A DNA stretch of 64,000 nt from Mycobacterium sp. Aquia_216 (GTDB taxonomy: Bacteria; Actinomycetota; Actinomycetes; Mycobacteriales; Mycobacteriaceae). The stretch lies in assembly GCF_026723865.1 (NCBI RefSeq), contig NZ_CP113529.1, positions 4,774,001-4,838,000 of the forward strand. Direction: 5' to 3'. This document shows, piece by piece, positions 1 through 8,587 of the stretch (positions are counted from its first letter, which is position 1; the number at the start of each line of letters is the position of its first letter). Both the position numbers and the translations under genes were made by a program. The notes under the pieces are model-generated. The model did not search any database and was not told the origin of the DNA. It saw nothing but the letters and a program-made list of their open reading frames with translations.

Positions 1-1113
1 CGGCGCATCGCGCATCAGCCGCTCGATCTCGTATTCCTTGGAATAGCCGTAGCCACCGTGGATTCGGAAGCTCTGCTGGGTGACCTCCGAACAGAATTCG
101 CTGGCAAGGTATTTCGCCATGCCGGCGGCGACGTCGTTTCGCTCCCCCGAATCCTTCAGGCGCGCCGCGTTGACCATCATCAGGTGTGCCGCTTCGACTT
201 TGGTCGCCATCTCAGCCAGCTGGAAGGCGATGGCCTGATGTTCGGCGATCGGCTTGCCGAACGTCTCGCGTTGTTGCGCATAGCGCACCGCGAGCTCGAA
301 GGCCCGAATCCCGACGCCGCACGCACGGGCCGACACATTGACCCTACCGACCTCGATGCCGTCCATCATCTGGAAGAACCCCTGCCCGGTGACGCCGCCG
401 AGAACGTCGTCGGCGCTGGCCGCATAGCCATCGAAAATCATCTCGGTCGTGTCGATGCCCTTGTAGCCCAGCTTGTCGATCTTGCCGGGAATTCGCAGGC
501 CGGGAACGACTTCGCCGAAACCTGTGGGCTTTTCGACAAGGAAGGCGGTGAGGTTGCGGTGCGGCTTGTCGGAACCCTCGTCGGTTCGCACCAGCACCGC
601 CACCAGGGTGGAACTGCCGCCGTTGGTGAGCCACATCTTCTGGCCGTTGATCGTGTAGTTGCCGTCGGAATCGCGTCGGGCCCGGGTGCGGATCGCGGCC
701 ACATCAGAACCCAGCTCCGGCTCCGACATCGAAAAGGCACCGCGCGTTTCGCCGGCTGCCATCCGGGACAGGAACCGCTGCTTTTGCTCCTCGGTGCCGT
801 GCTGGCGCAGCATGTACGCCACGATGAAGTGCGTATTGAGCACGCCGGACACGCTCATCCAGCCGCGCGCCAGCTCTTCGACGCACAGGGCGTAGGTCAG
901 CAGCGACTCCCCCAGCCCGCCGTACTCCTCCGGAATCATCAGCCCGAACAGACCCATGTCCCGCATCTGATCGACGATCTCCTGCGGGTAGGTGTCTGCG
1001 CGTTCGAGTTCGGCCGCCTGCGGTATGACTTCCTTCTCCACGAATTGCCGCACGGTAGCGATGATCTCGGTTTGAATCTCAGTCAGCCCCAGGGTCTGGG
1101 CGAGTCTGGTCAT
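1..1113 (-). CDS. Acyl-CoA dehydrogenase, C-terminus cut by window edge
   Basis: Flavin-dependent acyl-CoA dehydrogenase, oxidising an acyl-CoA to the 2-enoyl-CoA. About 371 residues are visible from ATG at 1113. The protein begins MTRLAQTLGLTEIQ and has the N-terminal helical domain with MGLFGLMIPEEYGGLG, the FAD/substrate segments FSMSEPELGSDVA and NGQKMWLTNGG, and the C-terminal helices ending IHGGYGYSKEYEIERLMRD. The catalytic Glu segment (GTSEIQ in this family) would lie just past the window edge, so it cannot be checked. AGGGA sits 10 bases before the ATG. It is last of a four-gene minus-strand run with fabG2, thiolase and CoA-transferase, 11 bases after the transferase. The substrate is unknown; the context suggests breakdown of an unusual or branched acid. 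Confidence 0.9.
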   Translation of the reverse strand, partial: MTRLAQTLGLTEIQTEIIATVRQFVEKEVIPQAAELERADTYPQEIVDQMRDMGLFGLMIPEEYGGLGESLLTYALCVEELARGWMSVSGVLNTHFIVAYMLRQHGTEEQKQRFLSRMAAGETRGAFSMSEPELGSDVAAIRTRARRDSDGNYTINGQKMWLTNGGSSTLVAVLVRTDEGSDKPHRNLTAFLVEKPTGFGEVVPGLRIPGKIDKLGYKGIDTTEMIFDGYAASADDVLGGVTGQGFFQMMDGIEVGRVNVSARACGVGIRAFELAVRYAQQRETFGKPIAEHQAIAFQLAEMATKVEAAHLMMVNAARLKDSGERNDVAAGMAKYLASEFCSEVTQQSFRIHGGYGYSKEYEIERLMRDAP

Positions 1114-1124
1114 CCGCGGTCCCT

Positions 1125-2309
1125 TCAGGCGATCGTCTTGGCGCTCGTCAGCCGCTCGATGTCGGCGGACGTCAATCCCAGGCGCTGGGTCAGGACGTCG
1201 GCGGTGTCCTGCCCCAACGCCGGCGCGGCCTGGCTAGCGAGATGGACCCCGTCGAACGCGCTCGGCAGGCCGGCGGCCAGGTATTCACCGACACCCGGTT
1301 GGTTCAACTTCGAAAACAACGGGTTGTCAGTCACTTTCGGATCGTCGACGACCTCCGCGAAGGTGCGGTATCGCTCGAACAGCACGGTGGTTTCCGACAG
1401 CGCGGCGGTGACCTGTCCGGCTGTGTGATCGGCGAACCAGGCGGCGAATAGGCCGGACAACACGTCACGGTACCGGTACCGGTCGCCTTCGACGTTGAAG
1501 TCCACGCCCAGCGCCTCGGCCAGCGCTGCCACCGCGGGCTCGGTGCCGGTCACGCCGACCATGTCGCGAAAGTGCCGGGGAGTCAACAGGACCACCATGA
1601 ATGCCACTCCGTCGGAACTGGTGAAGTCCTGGCCGTACTGGCCGTAGATGGCGTTGCCGAGGCGCTCGCGCTGGGTTCCGGTCACCTGAGGCTCGGTCAA
1701 CAATCCTAGGTTTCCCGCCGTGGCGAGCGCGACATCCTCGAGCGCCAGGGTGATCCGCGCGCCCTCACCCGACCGCTCTCGGCGGTGCACCGCCGAGACA
1801 ACCGCCAGGGCCGCATATAGCCCGCAGCACACGTCCCAGGCGGGCAGCACGTGGTTGATCGGGCCCGCCTGGCCGGCCGGTCCGGTCACCAGCGGATATC
1901 CAATGGCCGCGTTGACGGTGTAGTCGACCCCGGTGGACCCGTCGCCGCGCCCGAGCAGCTGCACATGGATGACGTCGGAACGCTTGGCGGCCAACTCATC
2001 ATGACTCAGCCAGGGCAACACCGCGTTGGTCACGACGATGCCGTCGCCTTCGGTGACCAGCCGCTGGACCAGTTCTCGCCCCTCGGGTGAGCGCACGTCA
2101 ATGGTCGCCGAACGCTTCCCCTTGTTCAGCCCGGTCCAGTAGATCGACGTGCCGTCGGCGGCCAGCGGCCATCGCTTCACGTCCGAGGCGCCGCCGATCG
2201 GATCAATACGGATCACTTGTGCGCCAAGCTGATTCAGTGTCACACCGCACAGTGGTGCGGCGACGAAGCTGGATATCTCGATGACGGTAATCCCGCTGAG
2301 CGGCTGCAT
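1125..2309 (-). CDS. CaiB/BaiF family (class III) CoA-transferase
   Basis: 394 residues from ATG at 2309 (MQPLSGITVIEIS). Class III CoA-transferases move CoA between carboxylic acids through an aspartyl intermediate. Visible family features are the N-terminal Rossmann start ITVIEISSFVAAPLCG, LGAQVIRIDP, the block GLNKGKRSATIDVRSPEG, and AWDVCCGLYAAL, which holds the expected catalytic Asp. A longer reading frame extends upstream of 2309 but runs antisense-like through the thiolase end, so it is discarded; the chosen ATG lies one base after the thiolase stop. The tight spacing implies co-transcription with the thiolase and acyl-CoA dehydrogenase. Probable role: activating a carboxylic acid to its CoA ester for the pathway encoded here. 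Substrate not identifiable. Confidence 0.9.
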   Translation of the reverse strand: MQPLSGITVIEISSFVAAPLCGVTLNQLGAQVIRIDPIGGASDVKRWPLAADGTSIYWTGLNKGKRSATIDVRSPEGRELVQRLVTEGDGIVVTNAVLPWLSHDELAAKRSDVIHVQLLGRGDGSTGVDYTVNAAIGYPLVTGPAGQAGPINHVLPAWDVCCGLYAALAVVSAVHRRERSGEGARITLALEDVALATAGNLGLLTEPQVTGTQRERLGNAIYGQYGQDFTSSDGVAFMVVLLTPRHFRDMVGVTGTEPAVAALAEALGVDFNVEGDRYRYRDVLSGLFAAWFADHTAGQVTAALSETTVLFERYRTFAEVVDDPKVTDNPLFSKLNQPGVGEYLAAGLPSAFDGVHLASQAAPALGQDTADVLTQRLGLTSADIERLTSAKTIA

Positions 2310-2310
2310 G

Positions 2311-3534
2311 TCAGGCAATCCGTTCGAAGATCGCGGCCAGGCCCTGGCCGCCACCGATGCACATGGTCTCCAACCCGTAGCGAGCCTGACGACGGTTGAG
2401 CTCACGCGCCAGGGTGGCCAGCATCCTGCCGCCGGTTGCACCGACCGGATGGCCGAGCGAGATTCCCGAGCCGTGCACGTTGATTCGGTCGAAGTCGGCG
2501 GCGCCGAAATTCCACTCCCTTGTCACCGCAAGGGCTTGGGCGGCAAAGGCTTCGTTGAGCTCGATCAGGTCGATGTCGCACAGTCGCAAACCCGCTTTGG
2601 CCAGCGCGGCCTCGGTAGCGGGCACCGGGCCGATACCCATGATCTTGGGCGCCACCCCGGCCAGCCCCCACGACACCAGGCGAACCAACGGCGTCAGACC
2701 GTACTCCGCCGCCTTCTCCGCTGTGGTCACCAGGCACATGGATGCCGCGTCGTTCTGCCCGCTGGAGTTGCCTGCCGTCACTGTCGCCTCTGGATCATCT
2801 TTCAGCAGAACTGGTTTGAGCTTGCTGAGCGAATCCACCGACGTGTCGGCGCGGGGGTGCTCGTCGGTGTCGATCAGTTCCTCGCCGTTGCGGTTCCGGA
2901 TGATCACTGGAATTATTTCCGAGGCCAGGATCCCGTCCTTCTGCGCGGCCACGGCGCGCTGATGCGACCGTACCGCGAGCTCGTCCTGCTCCCGCCGGGA
3001 AATGCCGTACTGGCGGCGCAGGTTCTCGGCGGTCTCGAGCATTCCGCCGGGAACCGGGTATCCACGGCCGCCGGCAGTCGTGCGTCCGCGCGCCAGCCCG
3101 TCGTGCACCCGCACGCCGTGGCGGGCGCCGCCCCAACGCATGTCGGTGGAGTAGAAGGCGACATTGCTCATGCTCTCGCAGCCCCCGGCGACGACGAGGT
3201 CGTGGTCGCCGGTTCCCACCTGCAGACAGGCTTGGATGACTGCCTGTAGGCCCGATCCGCAGCGGCGGTCGACCTGCATGCCCGGCACTGTCACCGGCAA
3301 GCCGGCATCCAACGCCACCACGCGCCCGATCGCCGGCGCCTCACTGTTCGGATAACAGTGGCCGAGGATCACGTCGTGCACGGCGTCGGGCGCCAGCCCG
3401 GTTCGTTGCAGCAATCCTTTCAGCGCGGTGACCCCGAGATCGATGGCGCTGCGCTCCTTGAACATTCCGCCGTAACGGCCGATCGGCGTCCGGACGGGTT
3501 CACAGATCACGGCCTCACGCATCGTGTCGCCCAT
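2311..3534 (-). CDS. Thiolase (acetyl-CoA acyltransferase)
   Basis: 407 residues from ATG at 3534; a second ATG at 3522 (MREAVICEPVRTPIG) is an equally good start. Thiolases cleave 3-oxoacyl-CoA with CoA. Catalytic elements are all present: the nucleophile Cys in VDRRCGSGLQAV, the His in SGISLGHPVGATGGRM, and the second Cys in MCIGGGQGLAAIFER. NEAFAAQAL is the usual active-site loop. Length matches degradative thiolases (390-410). It sits between fabG2 (one base upstream) and the CoA-transferase (one base downstream), so the row supplies the ketoacyl reductase/dehydrogenase and thiolytic steps of a beta-oxidation-like pathway. The acyl chain cleaved is unknown. Confidence 0.93.
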   Translation of the reverse strand: MGDTMREAVICEPVRTPIGRYGGMFKERSAIDLGVTALKGLLQRTGLAPDAVHDVILGHCYPNSEAPAIGRVVALDAGLPVTVPGMQVDRRCGSGLQAVIQACLQVGTGDHDLVVAGGCESMSNVAFYSTDMRWGGARHGVRVHDGLARGRTTAGGRGYPVPGGMLETAENLRRQYGISRREQDELAVRSHQRAVAAQKDGILASEIIPVIIRNRNGEELIDTDEHPRADTSVDSLSKLKPVLLKDDPEATVTAGNSSGQNDAASMCLVTTAEKAAEYGLTPLVRLVSWGLAGVAPKIMGIGPVPATEAALAKAGLRLCDIDLIELNEAFAAQALAVTREWNFGAADFDRINVHGSGISLGHPVGATGGRMLATLARELNRRQARYGLETMCIGGGQGLAAIFERIA

Positions 3535-3535
3535 C

Positions 3536-4276
3536 TCAGAGGTGCCGGCCGCCGGTGATTTCCATGACGGTGCCGGTCATGTACGACGACAGATCGGACG
3601 CCAAAAACAGCGCCACACTGGCGACCTCGCTGGGCTCCCCGGCCCGGCCCATCGGCACCTCGGCAACCTTGGAATCCCAAATGCGTTGCGGCATCGCCTC
3701 TGTCATGGCGGATCGGATCAAACCGGGAGCGATCGCGTTCACCCGCACTCCCAGATAGGCCAGCTCCTTGGCGGCCGCCTTGGTCATACCGACGATGCCG
3801 GCCTTGGCCGCCGAGTAGTTGGTCTGGCCGACCATGCCGACCTTGCCCGACACCGAGGACATGTTGATGATCGCGCCGCGCTTGTTTTCCCGCATGATCG
3901 CCGCGGCCAGCCGGATGCCGTTCCAGGTCCCCTTCAGATGCACGGCAATGACCTGATCGAACTGCTCCTCGGTCATCTTGCGCATCGTCGCGTCGCGGGT
4001 GATCCCGGCGTTGTTGACCATGATGTCCAGGCCGCCGAAACGCTCGACCGCGGTCTGGATCAGGGTTTCGACCTCGGACGCCTTAGTGACATCGCATCGG
4101 ACCGCGACCGCGACGTCGTCACCGCCCAGCTGCTTGGCCGCGACCTGGGTTTCCTCGAGGTTGACGTCGCCCAGCACAACTCGCGCCCCCTCGGCGACAA
4201 AACGCTCCGCGATGGCCAGACCCAGGCCTTGCGCTCCGCCTGTGATTACCGCCGTCTGACCTGTCAACAACGACAC
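3536..4276 (-). CDS. fabG2: FabG2-type 3-oxoacyl reductase (SDR)
   Basis: Short-chain dehydrogenase/reductase, 246 residues from GTG at 4276 (reads [14 protein letters not shown]). A GTG at 4285 is an alternative, but its GAGGGA ribosome site would be only 3 bases away. Features are the NAD(P)-binding [12 protein letters not shown], catalytic Ser in [10 protein letters not shown], and YSAAK (Tyr and Lys). From memory it closely matches M. tuberculosis FabG2 (Rv1350) along its length. In M. tuberculosis that gene directly follows irtB; here about 5.2 kb of other genes lies between. It probably interconverts 3-oxo and 3-hydroxyacyl groups and starts the minus-strand fabG2-thiolase-CoA-transferase-acyl-CoA dehydrogenase operon. 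The substrate carrier (ACP or CoA) is not settled by sequence. Confidence 0.9.
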   Translation of the reverse strand: MSLLTGQTAVITGGAQGLGLAIAERFVAEGARVVLGDVNLEETQVAAKQLGGDDVAVAVRCDVTKASEVETLIQTAVERFGGLDIMVNNAGITRDATMRKMTEEQFDQVIAVHLKGTWNGIRLAAAIMRENKRGAIINMSSVSGKVGMVGQTNYSAAKAGIVGMTKAAAKELAYLGVRVNAIAPGLIRSAMTEAMPQRIWDSKVAEVPMGRAGEPSEVASVALFLASDLSSYMTGTVMEITGGRHL

Positions 4277-4328
4277 CTGGATCACACATCCCTCACTGTT
4301 ATCGCTACCACTGGGCACGTCCGAGCAA

Positions 4329-4344
4329 ATATCATATTTGATAT
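4329..4344. promoter_or_regulatory. Palindromic operator candidate in a divergent promoter
   Basis: ATATCA-TATT-TGATAT: perfect 6-base arms with a 4-base spacer, in the 121-base gap between fabG2 (minus) and an acyl-CoA dehydrogenase (plus). It is the only strongly AT-rich stretch in the gap and may overlap a -10 region. The shape fits a TetR-type dimer; no regulator gene is next to it in the window. Confidence 0.45.
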
Positions 4345-4397
4345 AGGATCCAGCCCTGGACCGGGGTGTCCCGGCGCCGGAGAGGAGTGCGCAGCCA

Positions 4398-5570
4398 ATG
4401 GCCATCGCTGAATCCGTGGCAGTATCTGACGAAGACTTTCGCGAGATCCTCGCTCAGACAAGGCAATTCGTTCGCAGCGCGGTTGTTCCACGCGAGCAGG
4501 AGATCCTCGACGAGGATCGCGTCCCCGACGACCTGCGCGACGAGGCCAAGAAGATGGGGCTGTTCGGCTATGCGATACCCCAGGAATGGGGTGGCCTCGG
4601 CCTCAACCTGATGCAAGACGTCGAGATGGCCATGGAGTTGGGTTACACGTCGCCGGCACTGCGTTCGATGTTCGGCACCAACAACGGCATCGCCGGGCAG
4701 GTCCTGGTCGGGTTCGGCACCGACGAACAGAAATCCCGCTGGCTGGAGTCAATCGCATCCGGCGACGTCGTCGCCTCCTTCGCGTTGACCGAACCCGGCG
4801 CCGGATCCAACCCAGCCGGCTTGCGGACCAAAGCCGGTCGAGCCAATAGCGATTGGGTGATTTCCGGCCAGAAACGCTTCATCACCAACGCACCCGTCGC
4901 CGATCTGTTCGTGGTGTTCGCGCGCACCCGGCCCGCCGACGACAAGGGCCCGGGGATCGCCGTCTTCCTGATTCCCGCGGACACCGCCGGCGTCGAGGTG
5001 GGCGCCAAGGACGCCAAGATGGGCCAGGAAGGCGCGTGGACGGCCGACGTGAACTTCACCGACGTCCGCGTCGGATCCGATGCGCTCGTCGGCGGCAGCG
5101 AAGACGTCGGCTATCGGGCCGCGATGACCTCGCTGGCACGCGGGCGAGTCCACATCGCCGCGCTGGCGGTGGGCATAGCGGCGCGCGCCCTTGACGAATC
5201 CGTCGGGTATGCCGCCACCGCGACCCAGGGTGGGACGCCGATTGGCGACTTCCAGTTGGTCCAGGCGATGCTGGCCGACCAGCAGACCGGCGTGATGGCC
5301 GGCCGCGCGCTGGTGCGCGATGCCGCACGGCTGTGGGTCTTAGGCGAGGACCGCAGAATTGCGCCGTCGGCCGCGAAGGTCTTCTGCACCGAAATGGCGG
5401 GCAATGTCGCCGATCTCGCGGTCCAGGTTCACGGCGGCAGCGGTTACATGCGTGGCGTTGCCGTCGAGCGCATCTACCGTGACGTGCGTCTGCTGCGGCT
5501 GTACGAGGGCACCAGCGAGATCCAGCGTCTGATCATCGGTTCGAACCTCGTGCGGGCGGCGCAGAAGTGA
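4398..5570 (+). CDS. Acyl-CoA dehydrogenase
   Basis: 390 residues, full length for the family. ATG at 4398 follows a strong GGAGAGGAG site. It shows the N-terminal helical domain, the flavin segment [14 protein letters not shown], the beta domain ([19 protein letters not shown]), and a C-terminal domain ending [19 protein letters not shown] then [14 protein letters not shown], where the Glu of YEGTSEIQ is the usual catalytic base. Unlike the truncated acyl-CoA dehydrogenase at the window start it is transcribed rightward, sharing a promoter region with fabG2, and is followed 63 bases later by a mycofactocin-type SDR. It introduces a 2,3 double bond into an acyl-CoA, passing electrons to ETF. 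Chain length cannot be read from the sequence. Confidence 0.93.
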   Translation: MAIAESVAVSDEDFREILAQTRQFVRSAVVPREQEILDEDRVPDDLRDEAKKMGLFGYAIPQEWGGLGLNLMQDVEMAMELGYTSPALRSMFGTNNGIAGQVLVGFGTDEQKSRWLESIASGDVVASFALTEPGAGSNPAGLRTKAGRANSDWVISGQKRFITNAPVADLFVVFARTRPADDKGPGIAVFLIPADTAGVEVGAKDAKMGQEGAWTADVNFTDVRVGSDALVGGSEDVGYRAAMTSLARGRVHIAALAVGIAARALDESVGYAATATQGGTPIGDFQLVQAMLADQQTGVMAGRALVRDAARLWVLGEDRRIAPSAAKVFCTEMAGNVADLAVQVHGGSGYMRGVAVERIYRDVRLLRLYEGTSEIQRLIIGSNLVRAAQK

Positions 5571-5633
5571 CAGGGCCCTGCCTGTTACTGTCCGCGGCGA
5601 GGGCACTCGGGCGACCACAAGGGAGGAGCACTG

Positions 5634-6455
5634 ATGGCACGCAGGCTTGAGGGGCGAGTGGCTTTCATCACCGGAGCGGCGCGCGGCCAGGGCCGCGCCC
5701 ACGCGGTCCGGATGGCCCGGGAAGGCGCCGATATCATCGCCGTCGACATTGCCGGCAAGCTCCCGTCCTGCGTTCCCTACGACCCGGCGACGGAGGAAGA
5801 TCTCGCCGAAACCGTTCGCCTGGTCGAACAAACAAGCCGCCGCATCGTCGCCTCGGTTGCCGACACCCGCGACCTGGAAGCACTCCGCGCGGCCGTCGAC
5901 GACGGAGTCGCCGAACTGGGACGTCTTGACATCATCGTGGCCAACGCCGGCATTGCGGCTCCGCAGCCCTGGAACGAGATCACGCCCGAAAACTTCGGCG
6001 ACGTGCTGGACATCAACGTGACAGGCACCTGGAACACCGTGATGGCCGGCGCGGACAAGATCATCGAAGGCGGTCGCGGCGGCTCGATCATTCTGATCAG
6101 CTCGGCGGCCGGCGCGAAACAGCAGCCGTTCATGGTGCACTACACCGCCAGCAAGCACGCGGTCACCGGGCTGGCCCGGGCCTTCGCCGCCGAACTGGGC
6201 AAGCACTCGATCCGGGTCAACAGTGTCCACCCCGGCCCGGTGAACACGCAGATGGGATCCGGTGACATGGTCGAGGCGGTCGCCAGAGCCATGGAAACCA
6301 ACCCCCAGCTGGCGCACGTTCTCACGCCGTTTCTGCCCGATTGGGTCGCCGAGCCGGAAGAAATCGCCGACGCCGTGTGCTGGCTGGCCAGTGACGAGTC
6401 GCGTAAGGTCACCGCGGCCCAGATCCGGGTGGACCAGGGGTCCAGCCAATACTGA
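5634..6455 (+). CDS. Mycofactocin-coupled SDR family oxidoreductase
   Basis: 273 residues; ATG at 5634 after GGGAGGAGC. SDR motifs are TGAARGQGRA (cofactor), NAG in VANAGIA, catalytic Ser in ISSAAGAK, and YTASK. After the second beta strand (IIAVDIAG) comes an insertion of roughly 20-25 residues, KLPSCVPYDPATEEDLAETV, typical of SDRs that hold a non-exchangeable nicotinamide cofactor and pass electrons to the peptide-derived carrier mycofactocin. This assignment is by family knowledge; no mycofactocin synthesis genes are in the window. It lies downstream of an acyl-CoA dehydrogenase in the same direction, so it probably oxidises an alcohol or hydroxyacyl intermediate of the same pathway. Confidence 0.88.
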   Translation: MARRLEGRVAFITGAARGQGRAHAVRMAREGADIIAVDIAGKLPSCVPYDPATEEDLAETVRLVEQTSRRIVASVADTRDLEALRAAVDDGVAELGRLDIIVANAGIAAPQPWNEITPENFGDVLDINVTGTWNTVMAGADKIIEGGRGGSIILISSAAGAKQQPFMVHYTASKHAVTGLARAFAAELGKHSIRVNSVHPGPVNTQMGSGDMVEAVARAMETNPQLAHVLTPFLPDWVAEPEEIADAVCWLASDESRKVTAAQIRVDQGSSQY

Positions 6456-6640
6456 CGCGTGCCCCGTTCCGTTGAAATTTGGCAATGCGCCAACGGCCGT
6501 TGTCGAAGGAATCCGCGGGCGGACGATGGCACCCGCGGCGCCATCCCGAGCGGCCAGTCGCGCCAACGCATTTCACGCAGACATGGGCTCACGCAGGGAC
6601 ATTTAGCCGACCGGATCCGCTGAGCATTGCGCTAGCGTGA

Positions 6641-6656
6641 TGTGATCTACATCGCA
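6641..6656 (+). promoter_or_regulatory. Possible Crp-type site upstream of the acyl-AMP ligase
   Basis: TGTGATCTACATCGCA resembles the mycobacterial Crp consensus TGTGA-N6-TCACA with one mismatch in the right half. It lies 75 bases before the ligase start. The rest of the 275-base gap (6456-6730) shows no gene. A -10-like TATTCT at 6719-6724 sits 6 bases before the ATG, with TTGAAC at 6693-6698, and no ribosome site is visible, so the ligase may be translated from a leaderless mRNA. Confidence 0.3.
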
Positions 6657-6730
6657 TCGTTATTGAACGTCGTGGCCGACACACCCACCCGGTTGAACAA
6701 AACACTAAGTAACACTCTTATTCTCTCAAC

Positions 6731-8581
6731 ATGGGACGGCCCCATCTGTCGATAGACGCTGTTAAGCCACTAGCGGCTGACATCAATGATTACGTCCTCG
6801 CCGACGGCACCATCGTCTTGCCTGACGGTTTGACCCTGACCTCGTTCTTCGACCAAAACCGGGCAGCATTCGGTGACCGTCCGTCATACCGCTTCGTCGA
6901 TTACGCGAAAGAGCAGGACGGACGCGTCGTCGAACTGAGCTGGAATGAGCTGTGGACCCAGGTGCGAGCCATCGGCGCCCGTCTCCAGCAAGTCGCCAAG
7001 CCCGGAGACCGCGTCGCGATCCTGGCGCCACAGGGCCTTGAATATGTGGCGTCGTTCTTCGCCGCCGTCCACGCCGGCAACATCGCGGTTCCATTGTTTG
7101 CGCCGACCCTGGCCGGTCACACCGAGCGGTTGACGGCGGTGCTGGCCGACGCGCGGCCCGCCGTGGTGTTGACGACCACCGCGGCGGCCGAGTCCGTGCG
7201 GGCGTCGCTGCGTGCACATCCGGTGGCCGGACGGCCACGCCTGATCGCGGTCGACGCGATCCCGGCGTCGCTGGCCGCCATGTTCACCGAGCCGACCATC
7301 GGCACGGACGATACTGCGTATCTGCAGTACACCTCGGGGTCGACGCGCAGCCCGGCCGGTGTGGAGGTCACGCATCGCGCCGTGATCACCAATGTGCTGC
7401 AGATGATCCTGGGCGCCAACCTGCACCGAAACACCCACAGCGTCAGCTGGTTGCCGCTCTACCACGACATGGGATTGATCATGATCATGTTCCCGGCGTT
7501 GTGCGGCGGCGAATACCTCACACTGCTGGATCCCATGGCATTCGTCCGCCGACCCTTCCGGTGGATCAAAGGATTGAGCGCGGAAGCCGCCAACGGCCCG
7601 ACATTTGCGGCCGCACCCAACTTCGCGTACGAGTTGACCGCCGAGCGGGGGCTTCCGCCCGACGGCGTCAACATTGACTTACGCAACGTGGTCGGGCTGC
7701 TCAACGGCTCGGAGCCGGTGACCATGTCGGCAATCGAGAAATTCACGGAGGCGTTCGCCCCCTACGGCCTTCCCGCGACGGCGGTCAAACCGGCCTACGG
7801 GATGGCGGAGGCGACACTGGGCGTGTCCATGACCGCGCTGGACGCGGCGGCCCACGCCGTCTTCCTCGACCGTGTTCAACTTGCCGACGGGCACGCGGTG
7901 ATCGTCGACCCGGACGCCGACGGCGCGGTCGCCTACGTGTCCTGCGGCCGCCCGTTCCGTGACCTCTGGGCGGTGATCGCCAGCCCGGACGGTGCCGAGG
8001 TGCCGGACGGCACGGTCGGGGAAATCTGGCTGCACGGCAACAACATTGCCCGGGGCTACTTCGGACGCGACGAAGAATCACAACGCACGTTCGGCAACAA
8101 GCTGCAGTCCCGGCTGGAGCGGGGCAGCCATGCCGAGGGCGCCCCGGACAACTGCTACTGGTTGGCCACCGGCGATCTCGGCGTGCACATCGACGGTGAG
8201 CTCTACTTGACCGGACGCATCAAAGACCTCGTCATCATCGACGGTCGCAACCACTACCCGCACGACATCGAAACCACGGTCAGTCATTCCTCACCGGCCA
8301 TCCGCACCGGCTACGTGGCCGCGTTCGCGGTTCCGGCCGACTCCCAGGACGGCGGTTCCGCGGAGCAGCTTGTCGTCGTCGCCGAACGCGCCGCGGGTGT
8401 CGGGCGCGCGGATCCCGACGCGATCGCCGCGGCCGTGCGCGCAGCGGTATCCCGCGAGCATCAGGTCCGGGTCGCCGACATCCGGCTCGTCGCCGCCGGC
8501 ATGATTCCCCGCACCACTAGCGGCAAACTCGCCCGTAACGCGTGCCGGGCCGCCTACCTCGAAGGCCGGTTCAGCCGATAA
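6731..8581 (+). CDS. Fatty acyl-AMP ligase (FAAL / FadD type)
   Basis: 616 residues, the length of mycobacterial FAALs. These make acyl-adenylates and load them on a carrier protein or polyketide synthase rather than on CoA. Motifs are the ATP loop YTSGSTRSPAGV, SWLPLYHDMGLI (very typical of FAALs), the NGSEPV core region, YGMAEATLG, GEIWLHGNNIARGYF, TGRIKDLVIIDGRNHYP, and a C-terminal domain with the catalytic Lys in RTTSGKLARN. No polyketide synthase, peptide synthetase or carrier protein gene is adjacent; the nearest carrier is mbtL, 9 kb away. It ends 6 bases from a convergent kinase-fold gene. The partner and product are unknown. It could alternatively be an ordinary FadD acyl-CoA ligase, but the motifs favour a FAAL. 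Confidence 0.88.
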   Translation: MGRPHLSIDAVKPLAADINDYVLADGTIVLPDGLTLTSFFDQNRAAFGDRPSYRFVDYAKEQDGRVVELSWNELWTQVRAIGARLQQVAKPGDRVAILAPQGLEYVASFFAAVHAGNIAVPLFAPTLAGHTERLTAVLADARPAVVLTTTAAAESVRASLRAHPVAGRPRLIAVDAIPASLAAMFTEPTIGTDDTAYLQYTSGSTRSPAGVEVTHRAVITNVLQMILGANLHRNTHSVSWLPLYHDMGLIMIMFPALCGGEYLTLLDPMAFVRRPFRWIKGLSAEAANGPTFAAAPNFAYELTAERGLPPDGVNIDLRNVVGLLNGSEPVTMSAIEKFTEAFAPYGLPATAVKPAYGMAEATLGVSMTALDAAAHAVFLDRVQLADGHAVIVDPDADGAVAYVSCGRPFRDLWAVIASPDGAEVPDGTVGEIWLHGNNIARGYFGRDEESQRTFGNKLQSRLERGSHAEGAPDNCYWLATGDLGVHIDGELYLTGRIKDLVIIDGRNHYPHDIETTVSHSSPAIRTGYVAAFAVPADSQDGGSAEQLVVVAERAAGVGRADPDAIAAAVRAAVSREHQVRVADIRLVAAGMIPRTTSGKLARNACRAAYLEGRFSR

Positions 8582-8587
8582 CCGGGC

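Noticed and set aside
58..1428. Long plus-strand open frame of 456 codons at the left end
   Set aside because: It is antisense to the acyl-CoA dehydrogenase and CoA-transferase, whose proteins have clear motifs; high-GC codon use opens the opposite frame.
2281..3249. Plus-strand frame of 322 codons over the thiolase
   Set aside because: Antisense to the thiolase, which has all catalytic residues; no family-like sequence in the shadow frame.
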